NCBI RefSeq assembly: GCF_001591385.1
Contig: NZ_BCUU01000001.1
Coordinates: 1 to 64,000 of the forward strand
Direction of reading: 5' to 3'
DNA length: 64,000 bases
From: Variovorax soli NBRC 106424
Lineage (GTDB): Bacteria > Pseudomonadota > Gammaproteobacteria > Burkholderiales > Burkholderiaceae_C
In this document: positions 37,599 through 47,126 of the stretch, piece by piece
Position numbering within the stretch: position 1 is the stretch's first letter
How the letters are laid out: each line of letters opens with the position of its first letter
Made by a program: the position numbers and the translations under genes
Notes under the pieces: model-generated
The model's database searches: none
The model's input: only the letters and a program-made list of their open reading frames with translations
What the model was told of the DNA's origin: nothing

Positions 37599-37686
37599 AC
37601 ACGAACACGCCGCGCTGACGAAGGCCGCGGCCACGGTTGCTGCACTGCTGCTCATGCCAGCGGGAGCCGTGCCCGCCCGCGGAGGT

Positions 37687-38418
37687 TCAGCGCGCCGGCA
37701 GCGCCGCACCTCGTCCGGCGCCGTTGGCCGACTTTGCACGTGGACGTGTGCGCGCGGCGGATTTGGCGGGCACAGCGGCGGCAGGCTCCGATTGCCGCAG
37801 CGCCGCGTCGATGAGCGCATCGGCCATCCACAGCGCGATGCGCTCCACCTCGCGGTCGGGCAGATTCCAGATGTCTTTCAGGATCACGTAGGGCTCGATG
37901 CCGTACACCACCGAGAGCGCCCGGTGAAGCCGATCGCGCAGCGCGGGGGTCAGCGTCGGGCCCAGCGGCGCAATGGCGTGCTCCAGGATGCGGACGCGGT
38001 GGCCGCGCCGATAAGGCTCTTCTTCCAGCAGGCCGGCCCGCTCCAGCGCCCATTGCTCGAGCGAGAGCTGGGCCGCGGCGCGCAGTTGCGGCTCGAATTC
38101 CTTGAAGCGCGGAAAGGTCTGAACGAAGAGCTCGTGCACCCGCTCGCGCCCGCTGGGGTTGTCGGACGCCAGCGCGCGCACCGGGCCCAGGGAGCTGTCG
38201 ATGACGGCAGTCACCAGCGCGCTGCGACTGGCGAAGTAACGATAGGCCGTGGCGCGCGACACCTTGGACCGCACCGCCACCTCGGCCACCGAAGGGATAT
38301 GCCCATCCTGCCGGATGATGTCCATGGCCGTCTCCAGCAGCAGGCGAAAGGTGGCGGCCTTGACGCCGCGGGTGGGCGCAGGCGGGGGTTCCGAGAGCTT
38401 GTGTTTGAGGCGAGCCAT
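37687..38418 (-). CDS. TetR-family transcriptional regulator
   Basis: A 243-residue regulator with an N-terminal TetR helix-turn-helix (about 22-70; SVAEVAVRSKVSRATAYRYFASRSALV), an effector domain of unknown ligand and a basic Ala/Arg-rich C-terminal tail. It is divergent from the large hydrolase/ABC-transport run that starts at 38620, and a perfect palindrome lies between them. It most likely represses that operon until the imported compound or a metabolite binds. Confidence 0.9.
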   Translation of the reverse strand: MARLKHKLSEPPPAPTRGVKAATFRLLLETAMDIIRQDGHIPSVAEVAVRSKVSRATAYRYFASRSALVTAVIDSSLGPVRALASDNPSGRERVHELFVQTFPRFKEFEPQLRAAAQLSLEQWALERAGLLEEEPYRRGHRVRILEHAIAPLGPTLTPALRDRLHRALSVVYGIEPYVILKDIWNLPDREVERIALWMADALIDAALRQSEPAAAVPAKSAARTRPRAKSANGAGRGAALPAR

Positions 38419-38496
38419 GGGGTTTGTCCGTAGTCGTTGGAGGCCTGGCCTTGCTTGTGGCGCCCGGGATCGGAGCCGTATGATGCACGCATCCCA

Positions 38497-38518
38497 TTTT
38501 GAGACGCAAGTCTCAAAA
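38497..38518. promoter_or_regulatory. Candidate TetR operator palindrome
   Basis: Perfect 9-base arms, TTTTGAGAC on the left and GTCTCAAAA on the right, separated by GCAA. It lies 79 bases upstream of tetR and 102 bases upstream of the FAH-family gene, in the AT-richest part of the intergenic region, so it could control both directions. Confidence 0.8.
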
Positions 38519-38619
38519 CCGGTGCAAGAGGCGCACCAGCCTCACATGTGTTCCCTGACCTTGCGGCGCGGGCCATCTTCATGGCTCGGTATGACCGCGA
38601 GGCTTGACGGAGACAACCG

Positions 38620-39486
38620 ATGCGCATGGCCAGCTGGCAATGGGGCGGACGTGACCACGTGGGCACCATCTCGGCAGACGGGCGCGAAGCCACGCCCCTG
38701 GCCGTGCGGGATTGTGCGCGCGGCGTGCTGCCACTCATCCAGTCCGTGGCCCAAGGCGAACCAATGCCCTCCCCTTCGGGCGCGAGGCTGCCGGTTGAAG
38801 TCATCGAGCTGCGCGCCCCGCTGCCCAGGCCGCTGCGCAGCATCTTCTGCGTGGGCCGCAACTACCACGCGCATGCCAGGGAACTCGCAAGCACCGTGTT
38901 CAGCAGCACGATGCCCAAGGAAGATCCGTGGCCCATCGTGTTCTCCAAGCTGGCCGAATGCGTGGTGGGGCCGCACGACCAGGTGAAGCTGCCTTCTCCT
39001 TCGACATCGGTGCAGATCGACTACGAGTCGGAGCTGGCGGTGGTCATCGGCAAGGGCGGCATCGACATCCCCAGGAGCCGCGCGATGGCGCATGTGTTCG
39101 GCTACACCATCGTCAACGACGTGACGGCCCGCGACGTTCAGATGCGCCATCAGCAGTGGGACCTGGGCAAGAGCTTCGACACCTTCTGCCCGATGGGCCC
39201 GTGGATCGTCACCGGCGACGAGCTGGACGGCAATGCCACCCGCGTGCGCGGCTACGTGAACGGCGAGCTGCGGCAGGACGGCCTGACGCGCGACATGATC
39301 CACGACATCCCCACCCTCATCGAGACCTGCTCGCGCGGCATCACGCTCTATCCGGGCGACGTGATTGCCACCGGAACGCCGGCCGGCGTGGGCATGGGGT
39401 TCGATCCTCCGCGCTGGCTGCGCGCGGGCGACCGGGTTCGCATCGAGATCGACGGCATCGGCGCCATTGAGAACAGCTTCGGCTGA
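38620..39486 (+). CDS. Fumarylacetoacetate hydrolase-family protein
   Basis: The 288-residue product shows the FAH fold: IFCVGRNYHAHARELA (about 75-90), metal ligands around DYESELAVVIG, the GYTIVNDVTARDVQ segment, WDLGKSFDTFCPMGPWIV and GDVIATGTPAGVGMG. It is the first gene of the operon facing TetR and has a GGAGAC ribosome site. It differs from the FAH protein at 16293 (about the same length, only family-level similarity). A hydrolase or decarboxylase acting on a dicarbonyl intermediate is likely. Confidence 0.9.
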   Translation: MRMASWQWGGRDHVGTISADGREATPLAVRDCARGVLPLIQSVAQGEPMPSPSGARLPVEVIELRAPLPRPLRSIFCVGRNYHAHARELASTVFSSTMPKEDPWPIVFSKLAECVVGPHDQVKLPSPSTSVQIDYESELAVVIGKGGIDIPRSRAMAHVFGYTIVNDVTARDVQMRHQQWDLGKSFDTFCPMGPWIVTGDELDGNATRVRGYVNGELRQDGLTRDMIHDIPTLIETCSRGITLYPGDVIATGTPAGVGMGFDPPRWLRAGDRVRIEIDGIGAIENSFG

Positions 39487-39503
39487 TCCAACAGGCCTTC
39501 GAC

Positions 39504-40301
39504 ATGACACTGCATCTGATCGACCGCCTGGCGGTGGAAGACGAGGGCGACGGCCCGGCGGTCGTGTGCGTGCACGGGCTCGGCGGCAGCTCCAACAGCT
39601 GGACGCCGCTGATGCCGGCGCTCGCGCGCCATCGGGTGATCCGCGTCGACCTGCCCGGCAGCGGACGCTCGCAAGGTGCCGAAGGGCCGCTCACCATCGA
39701 GCGCTATATGCAGTCGCTGCTCAACGTGTGCTCGCGCCTTGGCGTGACGCGTGCCCACTGGCTGGGCCATTCGATGGGCACCATCGTCTGCCAGCACGTG
39801 GCAGCCACGCAACCCAGGCTGGTGGCCAGCCTGGCCCTCTTCGGCCCGCTGATTGCGCCGCCCGATGCCGCGCGCAGCGCGATGCAGCAGCGTGCCGAGA
39901 AGGCGCGTACCGGTACGGCTGGCATGCAGGAGATCACGCAGGCCCTGCTGGGCACTGCCATTTCATCCGATACGCGCCAGCGGCTGCCGGTGGCGGTGGC
40001 CTTTGTGCGCGAAAGCCTCATGCGGCAAGGCGGCGAGGCCTATGCGCGCAGCTGCGAGGCCCTGGCCGGCGCGCAACCGGCCGCGGTAGAGAACATTGCG
40101 GCGCCGGTGCTGCTGGTCACCGGCGATGAAGACGGCGTGGCGCCGCCCCAGTCCGTTCGTGCCATGGCCGACCGCCTGCACAACGCCGCCAGCAAGCGTG
40201 TCGTGGTGCTGCCGCGCTGCGGCCACTGGACACCGGTGGAACGGCCCGAGGAATGCCAGCGCGAGCTGCGCGACTTCCTTCAAGCCAATTCAAGGAGCTG
40301 A
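39504..40301 (+). CDS. Alpha/beta-fold hydrolase
   Basis: The 265-residue product has the oxyanion-hole HGLGGSSNSW (about 24-33), the nucleophile elbow GHSMG (Ser about 90), an acid in VTGDEDGVAP (about 209) and the catalytic His in CGHWTPVERPEE (about 240). The type resembles 3-oxoadipate enol-lactonase/meta-cleavage hydrolases. It lies 17 bases after the FAH gene and three bases before the amidohydrolase, so it belongs to the operon. Substrate unknown. Confidence 0.9.
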   Translation: MTLHLIDRLAVEDEGDGPAVVCVHGLGGSSNSWTPLMPALARHRVIRVDLPGSGRSQGAEGPLTIERYMQSLLNVCSRLGVTRAHWLGHSMGTIVCQHVAATQPRLVASLALFGPLIAPPDAARSAMQQRAEKARTGTAGMQEITQALLGTAISSDTRQRLPVAVAFVRESLMRQGGEAYARSCEALAGAQPAAVENIAAPVLLVTGDEDGVAPPQSVRAMADRLHNAASKRVVVLPRCGHWTPVERPEECQRELRDFLQANSRS

Positions 40302-40304
40302 GCC

Positions 40305-41615
40305 ATGGCCGACGTGCTCTTCACCAACGTGCGCATCTTCGACGGCGGCGGCGAGGCGCCATTCACAGGCGACGTGCTGGTCCAGGGCAACCGTATCGCC
40401 CGCGTCGTGAAAACCGGCTTCGGCGCCCGCTCGCAGCCGGTGGCCGGCGCGCGCACCATCGACGGCGCCGGCGCCTTCCTCATGCCCGGCATGGTCGAGG
40501 CCCACACGCACTTCTCGTGGAACGACCAGCCCAGCCTGGATGCGATCCAGCGGATGCCACCGGAAGAGCACATCCTCTGGTGCGCCCAGGTGGCCGAGCG
40601 CTACCTCGACATGGGCTGGACCAGTTGCGTGGGTGCGGCCTGCGCCAAGCCTCGGCTGGATGTGGTGATCCGCAATGCGATCAACGACGGCACCATCGTC
40701 GGGCCGCGCTATCTCGCAGCCAGCCAGGAGATCACGGTTCCCGGCGGCCTGGGCGACACCACCCAGCCGCACCTGCCCCAGTCCGAATTCGCGTTCGGGG
40801 CGGTGGTGAGCGGCGCGGAGGAAATGCGCCGCTGCGTGCGCACCTTCGCCAAGTGGGGGGTCGATTCGCTGAAGATCAATCTCTCTGGCGAATCCATCAC
40901 CGGCATGTCCAGCGAGATGAGCCAGTTCACCTCCGAGGAAGTGCGTGTGTGCGTGGAAGAGGCCAAGGCCTGGGGCAAGCGCGTGGCGGCACATGCACGC
41001 TCGACCTGGTCGATCAAGGAATGCGTGCGGCAAGGCATCGAGGTGATCTACCACGCCAGCTTCACCGACGAGGAAGCGCTGGACATGCTCGAGGCCCACA
41101 AGACCGAGCACTTCATCGCGCCGGGCCTGGCCTGGCTCATCAACACCTGCCACAACGCGAGCCAGTGGGGCCTGACGCCCGAGGTGACCCGCAGGATGGG
41201 CTACCACCGCGAGCTGGAGGCAGCGGTGGAAAGCATGAAGGCCATGCGCAAGCGCGGCATCCGCATCCTGCCCGGCGGCGACTACGGCTTTGCCTGGACG
41301 CCGCACGGCACCAACGCGAAAGACCTGGAGTACTTCGTGAAGTACGTGGGCATGAGCACCATGGAAGCCCTGCTCTCCGCCACCGCCTGGGGCGGGCCGA
41401 TGATGCGCATGGGCAAGGTGCTGGGCTACATCCGCGAAGGCTACCTGGCGGACATCCTGCTCATCGACGGCGACCCGCTCGCCGATATCACGGTGCTGCA
41501 GGACAAGTCGCGCATCCTGGCCGTCATGAAGGACGGCGAATTCCACCGGGCGCCCGAGATGCATGCGGCCGCCCGGCCACTTTCCGTGTCCCCCATGACC
41601 CGCTGGGCCGCCTGA
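40305..41615 (+). CDS. Metal-dependent amidohydrolase, paralogue 1
   Basis: An imidazolonepropionase/prolidase-type amidohydrolase of 436 residues. Metal ligands are visible: His67 and His69 in EAHTHFSWND, Lys190 (carboxylated-Lys position, DSLKINLSG), His230 in AAHARS, His250 in IYHASF and Asp326 in GGDYGF. It would hydrolyse a C-N bond in an amide, cyclic amide or related ring. The downstream gene is a close paralogue sharing the same blocks. Confidence 0.92.
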   Translation: MADVLFTNVRIFDGGGEAPFTGDVLVQGNRIARVVKTGFGARSQPVAGARTIDGAGAFLMPGMVEAHTHFSWNDQPSLDAIQRMPPEEHILWCAQVAERYLDMGWTSCVGAACAKPRLDVVIRNAINDGTIVGPRYLAASQEITVPGGLGDTTQPHLPQSEFAFGAVVSGAEEMRRCVRTFAKWGVDSLKINLSGESITGMSSEMSQFTSEEVRVCVEEAKAWGKRVAAHARSTWSIKECVRQGIEVIYHASFTDEEALDMLEAHKTEHFIAPGLAWLINTCHNASQWGLTPEVTRRMGYHRELEAAVESMKAMRKRGIRILPGGDYGFAWTPHGTNAKDLEYFVKYVGMSTMEALLSATAWGGPMMRMGKVLGYIREGYLADILLIDGDPLADITVLQDKSRILAVMKDGEFHRAPEMHAAARPLSVSPMTRWAA

Positions 41616-41637
41616 CTTCCTGACCACGGAGGCGAAC

Positions 41638-42924
41638 ATGGCAGACGTCCTCTTCACCAACGTGCGCATCCTCGATGGCACCGGAGAGAACCACCCCTAC
41701 ACCGGCAGCGTGCTGGTGCGCGAGAACCGCATCCGCCAGGTGGGACGCAGCACCGCGCCCATCGCGCCCGGCGGCGCCACGGTGATCGACGCGGCAGGCG
41801 CCACGCTGATGCCGGGCATGTGCGAGGCCCACACGCACTTCTCCTGGAACGACGCCGCCACCCTCGCCGCCATCCAGACCATGCCGCTGGAGGAGCATGT
41901 GCTGTGGTGCGCCAAAGTGGCAAGGCGGTACCTGCAGGCCGGCTTCACCTCCTGCGTGGGCGCGGCCTGCGCCAAGCCGCGGCTGGACGTGGTGATCCGC
42001 AACGCCATCAACGCCGGCCAGATTCCCGGCCCGCGCTACCTGGCGGCCAGCCAGGAGATCACGGTGCTCGGCGCGCTGGGCGACGAGACGCTGCCGCACC
42101 TGCCCTTCCCCGAATTCAGCTTCGGCGTGAACATCTGCGGCGCCGACGAGATGCGCAAGGCGGTGCGCCTGTTCCTGAAGTACGGCGTCGACTCGATCAA
42201 GCTCAACCTCTCGGGCGACAACTTCACGCCGCAGTCCCCGGCCGAGACCACCTGGATGCTCGACGAGGAAGTGGCCGCCGCCATGCGCGAGGTGAAGATG
42301 CGGGGCAAGCGCGGCGTGGCCCATGCGCGGTCTTCGGAAAGCGTGAAGCAGGCGCTGCGCCACGGCATCGAGCTGATCTACCACGCGAGCTTCGTCGACG
42401 AAGAGGCGCTGGACATGCTGGAAGCGAAGAAGGACGAGATCTTTGTCGCGCCGGGCATCGCCATCCTCTACGCCATGCTCCACGAGGCCGAGCCCTGGGG
42501 CATCACCCACGCCATGGCCTGCGACATGGGCTACCAGATCGAATGGGACGCCGCCTGCGTGTCGCTCTCGAAGATGCACAAGCGCGGCATCCGCGTGCTG
42601 CCCGGCGGCGACTACGGCTTTGCCTTCACGCCGCACTGCCAGAACGCGCGCGACCTGGAGTTCTTCGTGAAGTACCTGGGCTTCACACCCATGGAGGCGA
42701 TCCGCAGCACCACGCTCTACGGCGGCCAGGTGATGAAGCAGCCGCACGAGCTGGGCCTGGTCAAGGAAGGCTACCTGGCGGACCTGCTGCTGGTGGACGG
42801 CGACCCGCTGGCCAACCTCTCCATCCTGCGCGACCCCAAGCGAATCCTGGCGGTGATGAAGGACGGCGTGTTCGCCAAGTCGCCGGAAATCGCGGCGCAG
42901 CGCCAATGGGAGCGCGCCGCGTGA
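41638..42924 (+). CDS. Metal-dependent amidohydrolase, paralogue 2
   Basis: The 428-residue product is collinear with the previous gene, sharing MADVLFTNVRI, EAHTHFSWND (His65, His67), TSCVGAACAKPRLDVVIRNAIN, YLAASQEIT, Lys188, His229, His249 and Asp325. A tandem duplication followed by divergence is clear; the segment at about 140-180 and 270-310 differs most, hinting at different substrates. It ends in a GTGA overlap with the permease gene. Confidence 0.92.
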   Translation: MADVLFTNVRILDGTGENHPYTGSVLVRENRIRQVGRSTAPIAPGGATVIDAAGATLMPGMCEAHTHFSWNDAATLAAIQTMPLEEHVLWCAKVARRYLQAGFTSCVGAACAKPRLDVVIRNAINAGQIPGPRYLAASQEITVLGALGDETLPHLPFPEFSFGVNICGADEMRKAVRLFLKYGVDSIKLNLSGDNFTPQSPAETTWMLDEEVAAAMREVKMRGKRGVAHARSSESVKQALRHGIELIYHASFVDEEALDMLEAKKDEIFVAPGIAILYAMLHEAEPWGITHAMACDMGYQIEWDAACVSLSKMHKRGIRVLPGGDYGFAFTPHCQNARDLEFFVKYLGFTPMEAIRSTTLYGGQVMKQPHELGLVKEGYLADLLLVDGDPLANLSILRDPKRILAVMKDGVFAKSPEIAAQRQWERAA

Positions 42925-43874
42925 CGAGGCGCGCCCGCAGTCTTCTTGCCGTGTGGCTGCTGGTGGGCGGCCCCGTTGCCGTCTTCTCCATCTGGGCACT
43001 GGTAGAGAACCCGCGCTTGTACGTCGTCACCCTCCTCAACGGCCTGACGCTGGCCTCGCTCTACTTCATCGTCGCCAGCGGGTTCACGCTGGTGTTCGGG
43101 CTCATGCGCAACGTGAACCTGGCGCATGGCTCGCTTTATTTGCTGGGCGGCTACGTGGGCTACGTGGTCGCGGCGCGCACGGGGTGGTGGCCCGTGGCGC
43201 TCGGGGCAGGATTCCTCTCGGCGGCGATCGCCGGCCTGGCCATCCAGTGGCTGATCCTGCGCCACATGCAGGGGCAGGAACTGCGCCAGACCATGGTGAC
43301 CATCGGCCTGTCGATCGTCATTGCGGACATTCTGCTGTGGGTCTTCACCGGGCAGGTCCACCAGATGGAGGCGCCCAGCTTCCTGCAAGGCCCCATCCGC
43401 GACATCCCGCTCATCCGCGCCTACTCGGCCTACCGGCTGAGCCTCCTGTTCATGGGCATCGCCATCGGGGTGCTCTTGTGGCTCTTGCTCAATCGCACGC
43501 GCATCGGCGCCATGATCCGGGCCGGCGTGGACGACCGGGGCATGCTGTCTGCGGCCGGCGTCAACGTGAATCTGCTGTTCGCCTTCACCTTCGCGCTGGG
43601 AGCTGGCCTCGCCGGCATCGGCGGCGTGATCGGCGCGGTGGAGCTGTCGATGGTGCCGGGCGAGGACACGCGTCTGCTGCTGGCCTCGCTGATCGTGGTC
43701 ATCGTGGGCGGCATGGGCAGCGTGGTCGGCGCAGCACTGGGCGCGGTGATTCTCGGCCTGGCGGAAACCTTCGGCCTGGCCTACGCGCCGACCTACAGCG
43801 TCGTGCTCACCTTCCTCATCCTGGTGGGCGTGCTGGCCTTCAGGCCACGCGGCATTCTCGGAAAGGCGGCATAG
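42921..43874 (+). CDS. LivH-type ABC transporter permease
   Basis: The 317-residue membrane protein of the branched-chain amino-acid permease family shows VTLLNGLTLASLYFIVASGFTLVFGLMRNVNLAHGSLYLLGGY, GLSIVIADILLW and the LASLIVVIVGGMGSVVGAALGAVILG C-terminal block, with about eight hydrophobic segments. GTG 42921 overlaps the amidohydrolase stop; an in-frame ATG at 42907 is an alternative. Partner of the next gene. Confidence 0.92.
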   Translation: MTRRARSLLAVWLLVGGPVAVFSIWALVENPRLYVVTLLNGLTLASLYFIVASGFTLVFGLMRNVNLAHGSLYLLGGYVGYVVAARTGWWPVALGAGFLSAAIAGLAIQWLILRHMQGQELRQTMVTIGLSIVIADILLWVFTGQVHQMEAPSFLQGPIRDIPLIRAYSAYRLSLLFMGIAIGVLLWLLLNRTRIGAMIRAGVDDRGMLSAAGVNVNLLFAFTFALGAGLAGIGGVIGAVELSMVPGEDTRLLLASLIVVIVGGMGSVVGAALGAVILGLAETFGLAYAPTYSVVLTFLILVGVLAFRPRGILGKAA

Positions 43875-43876
43875 GC

Positions 43877-45028
43877 ATGGCTGCAGCACAGTGGCGCAAG
43901 GCCATGAACTCGGCGGCGGCCAGCGCGGCTCGCGCGGGCACTGGCATGCCTTCGCCGGCCCGGGCCGCGGGGGCTGTGCCGGCACCAGCGACGGTCGCGC
44001 CTGCTGCCGGCTCTGCTATCTGGAGCGAGGTGTGGAGCTTCGTCACATCTCGCAACCTCGTGGTGCTGCTGGCGCTGGTCGTCTTTCCGCTGGTGGCTTC
44101 GCCCTTCGTCACCTTCCAGGTCGGCGCGCAGTCCCTGGTGCTGGGAATGATCGCGCTGTCGCTGAGCTTCCTGGCGGGCTACGGCGGCATGGTCTCGCTG
44201 GCACAGATGACCGTGGCCGGTGTGGCCGGCTATGCGCTGGCGGTGCTCGGCCACAGCAGCAGCGCCGACATCAGCCTGGGCTGGCCGTGGTGGGTGGCGG
44301 TACCGGTGGCGGTGCTGGTTGCGGTGATCGCATCCACGCTGATCGGCTGGCTCTCGGTTCGTACCGAGGGCATCTACACCATCATGATCACGCTGGCCAT
44401 CGGCGTGGCCTTCTACTACCTGGTGCTGCAGAACTACAGCGTGTTCAACGGCTTCCAGGGTCTGCGTGAGCTCAAGCCGCCCACGGTGCTCGACATCCAA
44501 TGGCGCGCGCCCATTCCCTTTTACTTCCTGTCGCTGGTGTGCGCACTGGCGGCCTACTGGCTGGTGTGCCACGTGGTGCGTGCCCCCTTCGGCATTGCGC
44601 TGCAGGGCATACGGGACAACCCGCGCCGCATGAGCGCGCTGGGCTATTCGGTGGTGTCGCACCGCGTGGCCGCCTATGCGCTTTCAGGCCTGATCGCCGC
44701 CGTGGGCGGCGTGCTGCTGGCCTGGTACAACGCGCTGATGTCGCCGGGCTCCGTGGGCACCGGCTGGCTCATCAACATCCTGGTCATCGCCGTGCTCGGC
44801 GGCGTCAGGCACCCGGCTGGCGCCTTTCTCGGCGCACTGGTCTTCGTGCTGCTGCAGACCTTCGCCATCGACCTGATCGACCGCGAACGCTTCAACCTCG
44901 TCATCGGCGGGGTGTTCCTCGCCATCGTGCTGTTTTCCCCCGACGGCCTCCTGGGGTTGTGGGCGCGGCTTGCGCAGCGCCTTCGTCCTGGGCGGGCATT
45001 GACTTCCAACCAAAGGAGACAACCGTGA
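43877..45028 (+). CDS. LivM-type ABC transporter permease
   Basis: The 383-residue product has a variable Ala-rich N-terminus (about 1-45) and the LivM membrane core: MIALSLSFLAGYGGMVSLAQMTVAGVAGYALAVLG, RTEGIYTIMITLAIGVAFYYLVLQN, the EAA-like loop GIRDNPRRMSALGYSV and VLGGVRHPAGAFLGALVFVLLQTF. It starts after a two-base gap from livH and ends in a GTGA overlap with the binding-protein gene. Confidence 0.92.
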   Translation: MAAAQWRKAMNSAAASAARAGTGMPSPARAAGAVPAPATVAPAAGSAIWSEVWSFVTSRNLVVLLALVVFPLVASPFVTFQVGAQSLVLGMIALSLSFLAGYGGMVSLAQMTVAGVAGYALAVLGHSSSADISLGWPWWVAVPVAVLVAVIASTLIGWLSVRTEGIYTIMITLAIGVAFYYLVLQNYSVFNGFQGLRELKPPTVLDIQWRAPIPFYFLSLVCALAAYWLVCHVVRAPFGIALQGIRDNPRRMSALGYSVVSHRVAAYALSGLIAAVGGVLLAWYNALMSPGSVGTGWLINILVIAVLGGVRHPAGAFLGALVFVLLQTFAIDLIDRERFNLVIGGVFLAIVLFSPDGLLGLWARLAQRLRPGRALTSNQRRQP

Positions 45029-46287
45029 AAGTGACGACGACGAAGCGAATCTGGATCCGTTCCATCGTGGGCGCAGCGGCGGCCACTGCACTTTGGGGCG
45101 GCGCATGGGCGCAGCAGGGGCAGCCGGTGAAGATCGGCCTGCTGGCCACGCTGGAAGGGCCATTTGCAGCCGGCGGAGCCGACGGCATGCGCGGCGCCGA
45201 ACTGGCGGTGAAGCAGCGCGGCGGCATGGTGGCGGGACGCAAGATCGAGATCATCAAGGCCTCCTCCGACGCCAAGCCCGACGTGGCAGTCAACGCCACC
45301 CGCAAGCTGGTGGAACAGGACAAGGTCGACATCATGGTCGGCCCGTTGTCGGGCGGGGAAGGCATCGCGGTGAAGGACTATTCCAAGACGCAGCCGCAAG
45401 TGACCTTCATCAACGGCGGCTCGGGCGCGCAGGCGACGACGCTGACCAACCCCAGCCCCAACTTCTTCCGCTTCAACACCGACGGCGGCCAGTGGATGAC
45501 CGGCCTGGGCAAGGCGGCGCTGGCCAAGGGCTACAAGCGGGTGATGGTGATCGCCGAGGACTACGCCTTCCCCTATTCGCAGGTGCAGGGTTTCATGACC
45601 GAATTCTGCAAGGCCGGTGGCAAGGTGCCCGCGAAGGCCTGGGTGCCGCTGGGCGGCAAGGACTATTCGTCTGTCATCGCCACCATCCCGAAGGACGTGG
45701 ATGCGCTGCTGGTGGTGCTGGGCGGCGCGGACGCCGTCAACTTCCTCACCCAGTATGAGAACGCCGGCGGGGACAAGCCCATGCTGGGCGGCTCCATCAC
45801 CGTGAGCCAGGACGTGCTGAACTACAAGGGCAAGCGCCGCGACTCCCTGGTGGGCACCCTCTCGGCCGGCCCGCTGGCCGATGCATACGACGGCGCCGAC
45901 TGGAAGGCCTTCGTTGCCGACTACCAGAAGACCTATCCGGTCTCGGCCGGCGGCTTTCCCAGCCCGAGCCTGTTCGCGTTCGTGTACTACGTGAACATGA
46001 AGGCCGCACTGGATGGCCTGGCCGCGGTCAACGGCGACCTGTCGGGCAACCAGGCCAAGTACCGCGAGGCGCTGTCGAAGATGACGCTCAAGACGCCCAA
46101 TGGCGACGTCAAGCTCGACAGCAACCGCCAGGCCATCGGCACCACGTTCGTCACCGAGGTCGTGAAGGACTCGCAGGGCAACCTCTTCAACAAGGTGCAC
46201 AGCAAGGTGGACAACGTCGACCAGCTGCTGGGCATGAAGCCCGACGAGTTCAAGATCGGCTCGCGCGACGTGCCGGCCTGCCCCTGA
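45025..46287 (+). CDS. Liv-type periplasmic substrate-binding protein
   Basis: The 420-residue product has a signal peptide (about 1-31, ending AWAQQ) and a type I binding fold: QPVKIGLLATLEGPFAAGGADGMRGAELAVKQRGGMVAGRKIEII and VDIMVGPLSGGEGIAVKDY. It is placed between permeases and ATPases and starts at GTG 45025 with an AAAGGAGAC site. It determines the specificity of the system; the ligand is unknown but is expected to relate to the flanking hydrolases. Confidence 0.92.
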   Translation: MKVTTTKRIWIRSIVGAAAATALWGGAWAQQGQPVKIGLLATLEGPFAAGGADGMRGAELAVKQRGGMVAGRKIEIIKASSDAKPDVAVNATRKLVEQDKVDIMVGPLSGGEGIAVKDYSKTQPQVTFINGGSGAQATTLTNPSPNFFRFNTDGGQWMTGLGKAALAKGYKRVMVIAEDYAFPYSQVQGFMTEFCKAGGKVPAKAWVPLGGKDYSSVIATIPKDVDALLVVLGGADAVNFLTQYENAGGDKPMLGGSITVSQDVLNYKGKRRDSLVGTLSAGPLADAYDGADWKAFVADYQKTYPVSAGGFPSPSLFAFVYYVNMKAALDGLAAVNGDLSGNQAKYREALSKMTLKTPNGDVKLDSNRQAIGTTFVTEVVKDSQGNLFNKVHSKVDNVDQLLGMKPDEFKIGSRDVPACP

Positions 46288-46304
46288 GCACAAGGTCATC
46301 CAGC

Positions 46305-47126
46305 GTGGCGACCCTCTCCAGCCTTCAGGTGGCCGGCACCCGGACGGGGCGGCCGGCCACCGCCGCGCCACCGCCGCTGGCGTCCAACGATGCGTTGGTG
46401 CTCAGCGGCGTGACGCGTGCCTTCGGCGCCCTGAAGGCTGTCGATGAGGTGTCGCTTTCGGTGGCCGCCGGCCAGAAGTACGCCGTCCTCGGTTCCAACG
46501 GCGCGGGCAAGACCACGCTGTTCAACACCATCACCGGCGACTTCCCGCCTTCGGGCGGGCGCATCCATTTCTTCGGCGAGGACATCACCGAGCTGCCGCC
46601 GCACGAGCGCATCCGGAAGGGCTTGCGGCGCACCTACCAGTCCTCGCTGCTGTTCCGCGACCTGAGCGTGCGCGACAACCTGTTCCTGGCCGTGCGCGGC
46701 GTGGCCAGCGGGCGCTTCAGCTTCCGGCGCGCTGGCGCCGGCCATGCGTCTGCGCGCGCCACGCGCGACCTGCTGGAACGGGCACGCCTCACGCACATCG
46801 CGGACGAGCGCGTGGCCAACCTGGCCCACGGCCAACAGCGGCAGTTAGAGATCGGCATGGCACTGGCAGGCGCACCGCGCCTGATCCTCTTCGACGAGCC
46901 TGCGGCCGGCCTGTCGCCGGCGGAGCGACGAGAGCTGGTGGCGCTGCTGCGCTCGCTGCCGGCGCACATGAGCTTCGTGCTGATCGAGCACGACCTGGAC
47001 ATTGCCCTGCGCGTGGTCGACAAGGTCACCGTGATGCACAACGGCCGCGTTCTGCGCACCGGCACGCCGCAAGAGATCGAGACCGATGCGCAGGTGCAAT
47101 CCATCTACATGGGGAGCAAGCACTGA
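46305..47126 (+). CDS. LivG-type ABC transporter ATPase
   Basis: The 273-residue ATPase has Walker A GSNGAGKTT (about 63-71), a Liv-type signature region NLAHGQQRQLEIGMALAG, Walker B LILFDEPAAGLSP and the HDLDIALRV H-loop. GTG 46305 is the likely start. It ends on the base that begins the next gene, so the ATPase pair is coupled. Confidence 0.93.
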   Translation: MATLSSLQVAGTRTGRPATAAPPPLASNDALVLSGVTRAFGALKAVDEVSLSVAAGQKYAVLGSNGAGKTTLFNTITGDFPPSGGRIHFFGEDITELPPHERIRKGLRRTYQSSLLFRDLSVRDNLFLAVRGVASGRFSFRRAGAGHASARATRDLLERARLTHIADERVANLAHGQQRQLEIGMALAGAPRLILFDEPAAGLSPAERRELVALLRSLPAHMSFVLIEHDLDIALRVVDKVTVMHNGRVLRTGTPQEIETDAQVQSIYMGSKH

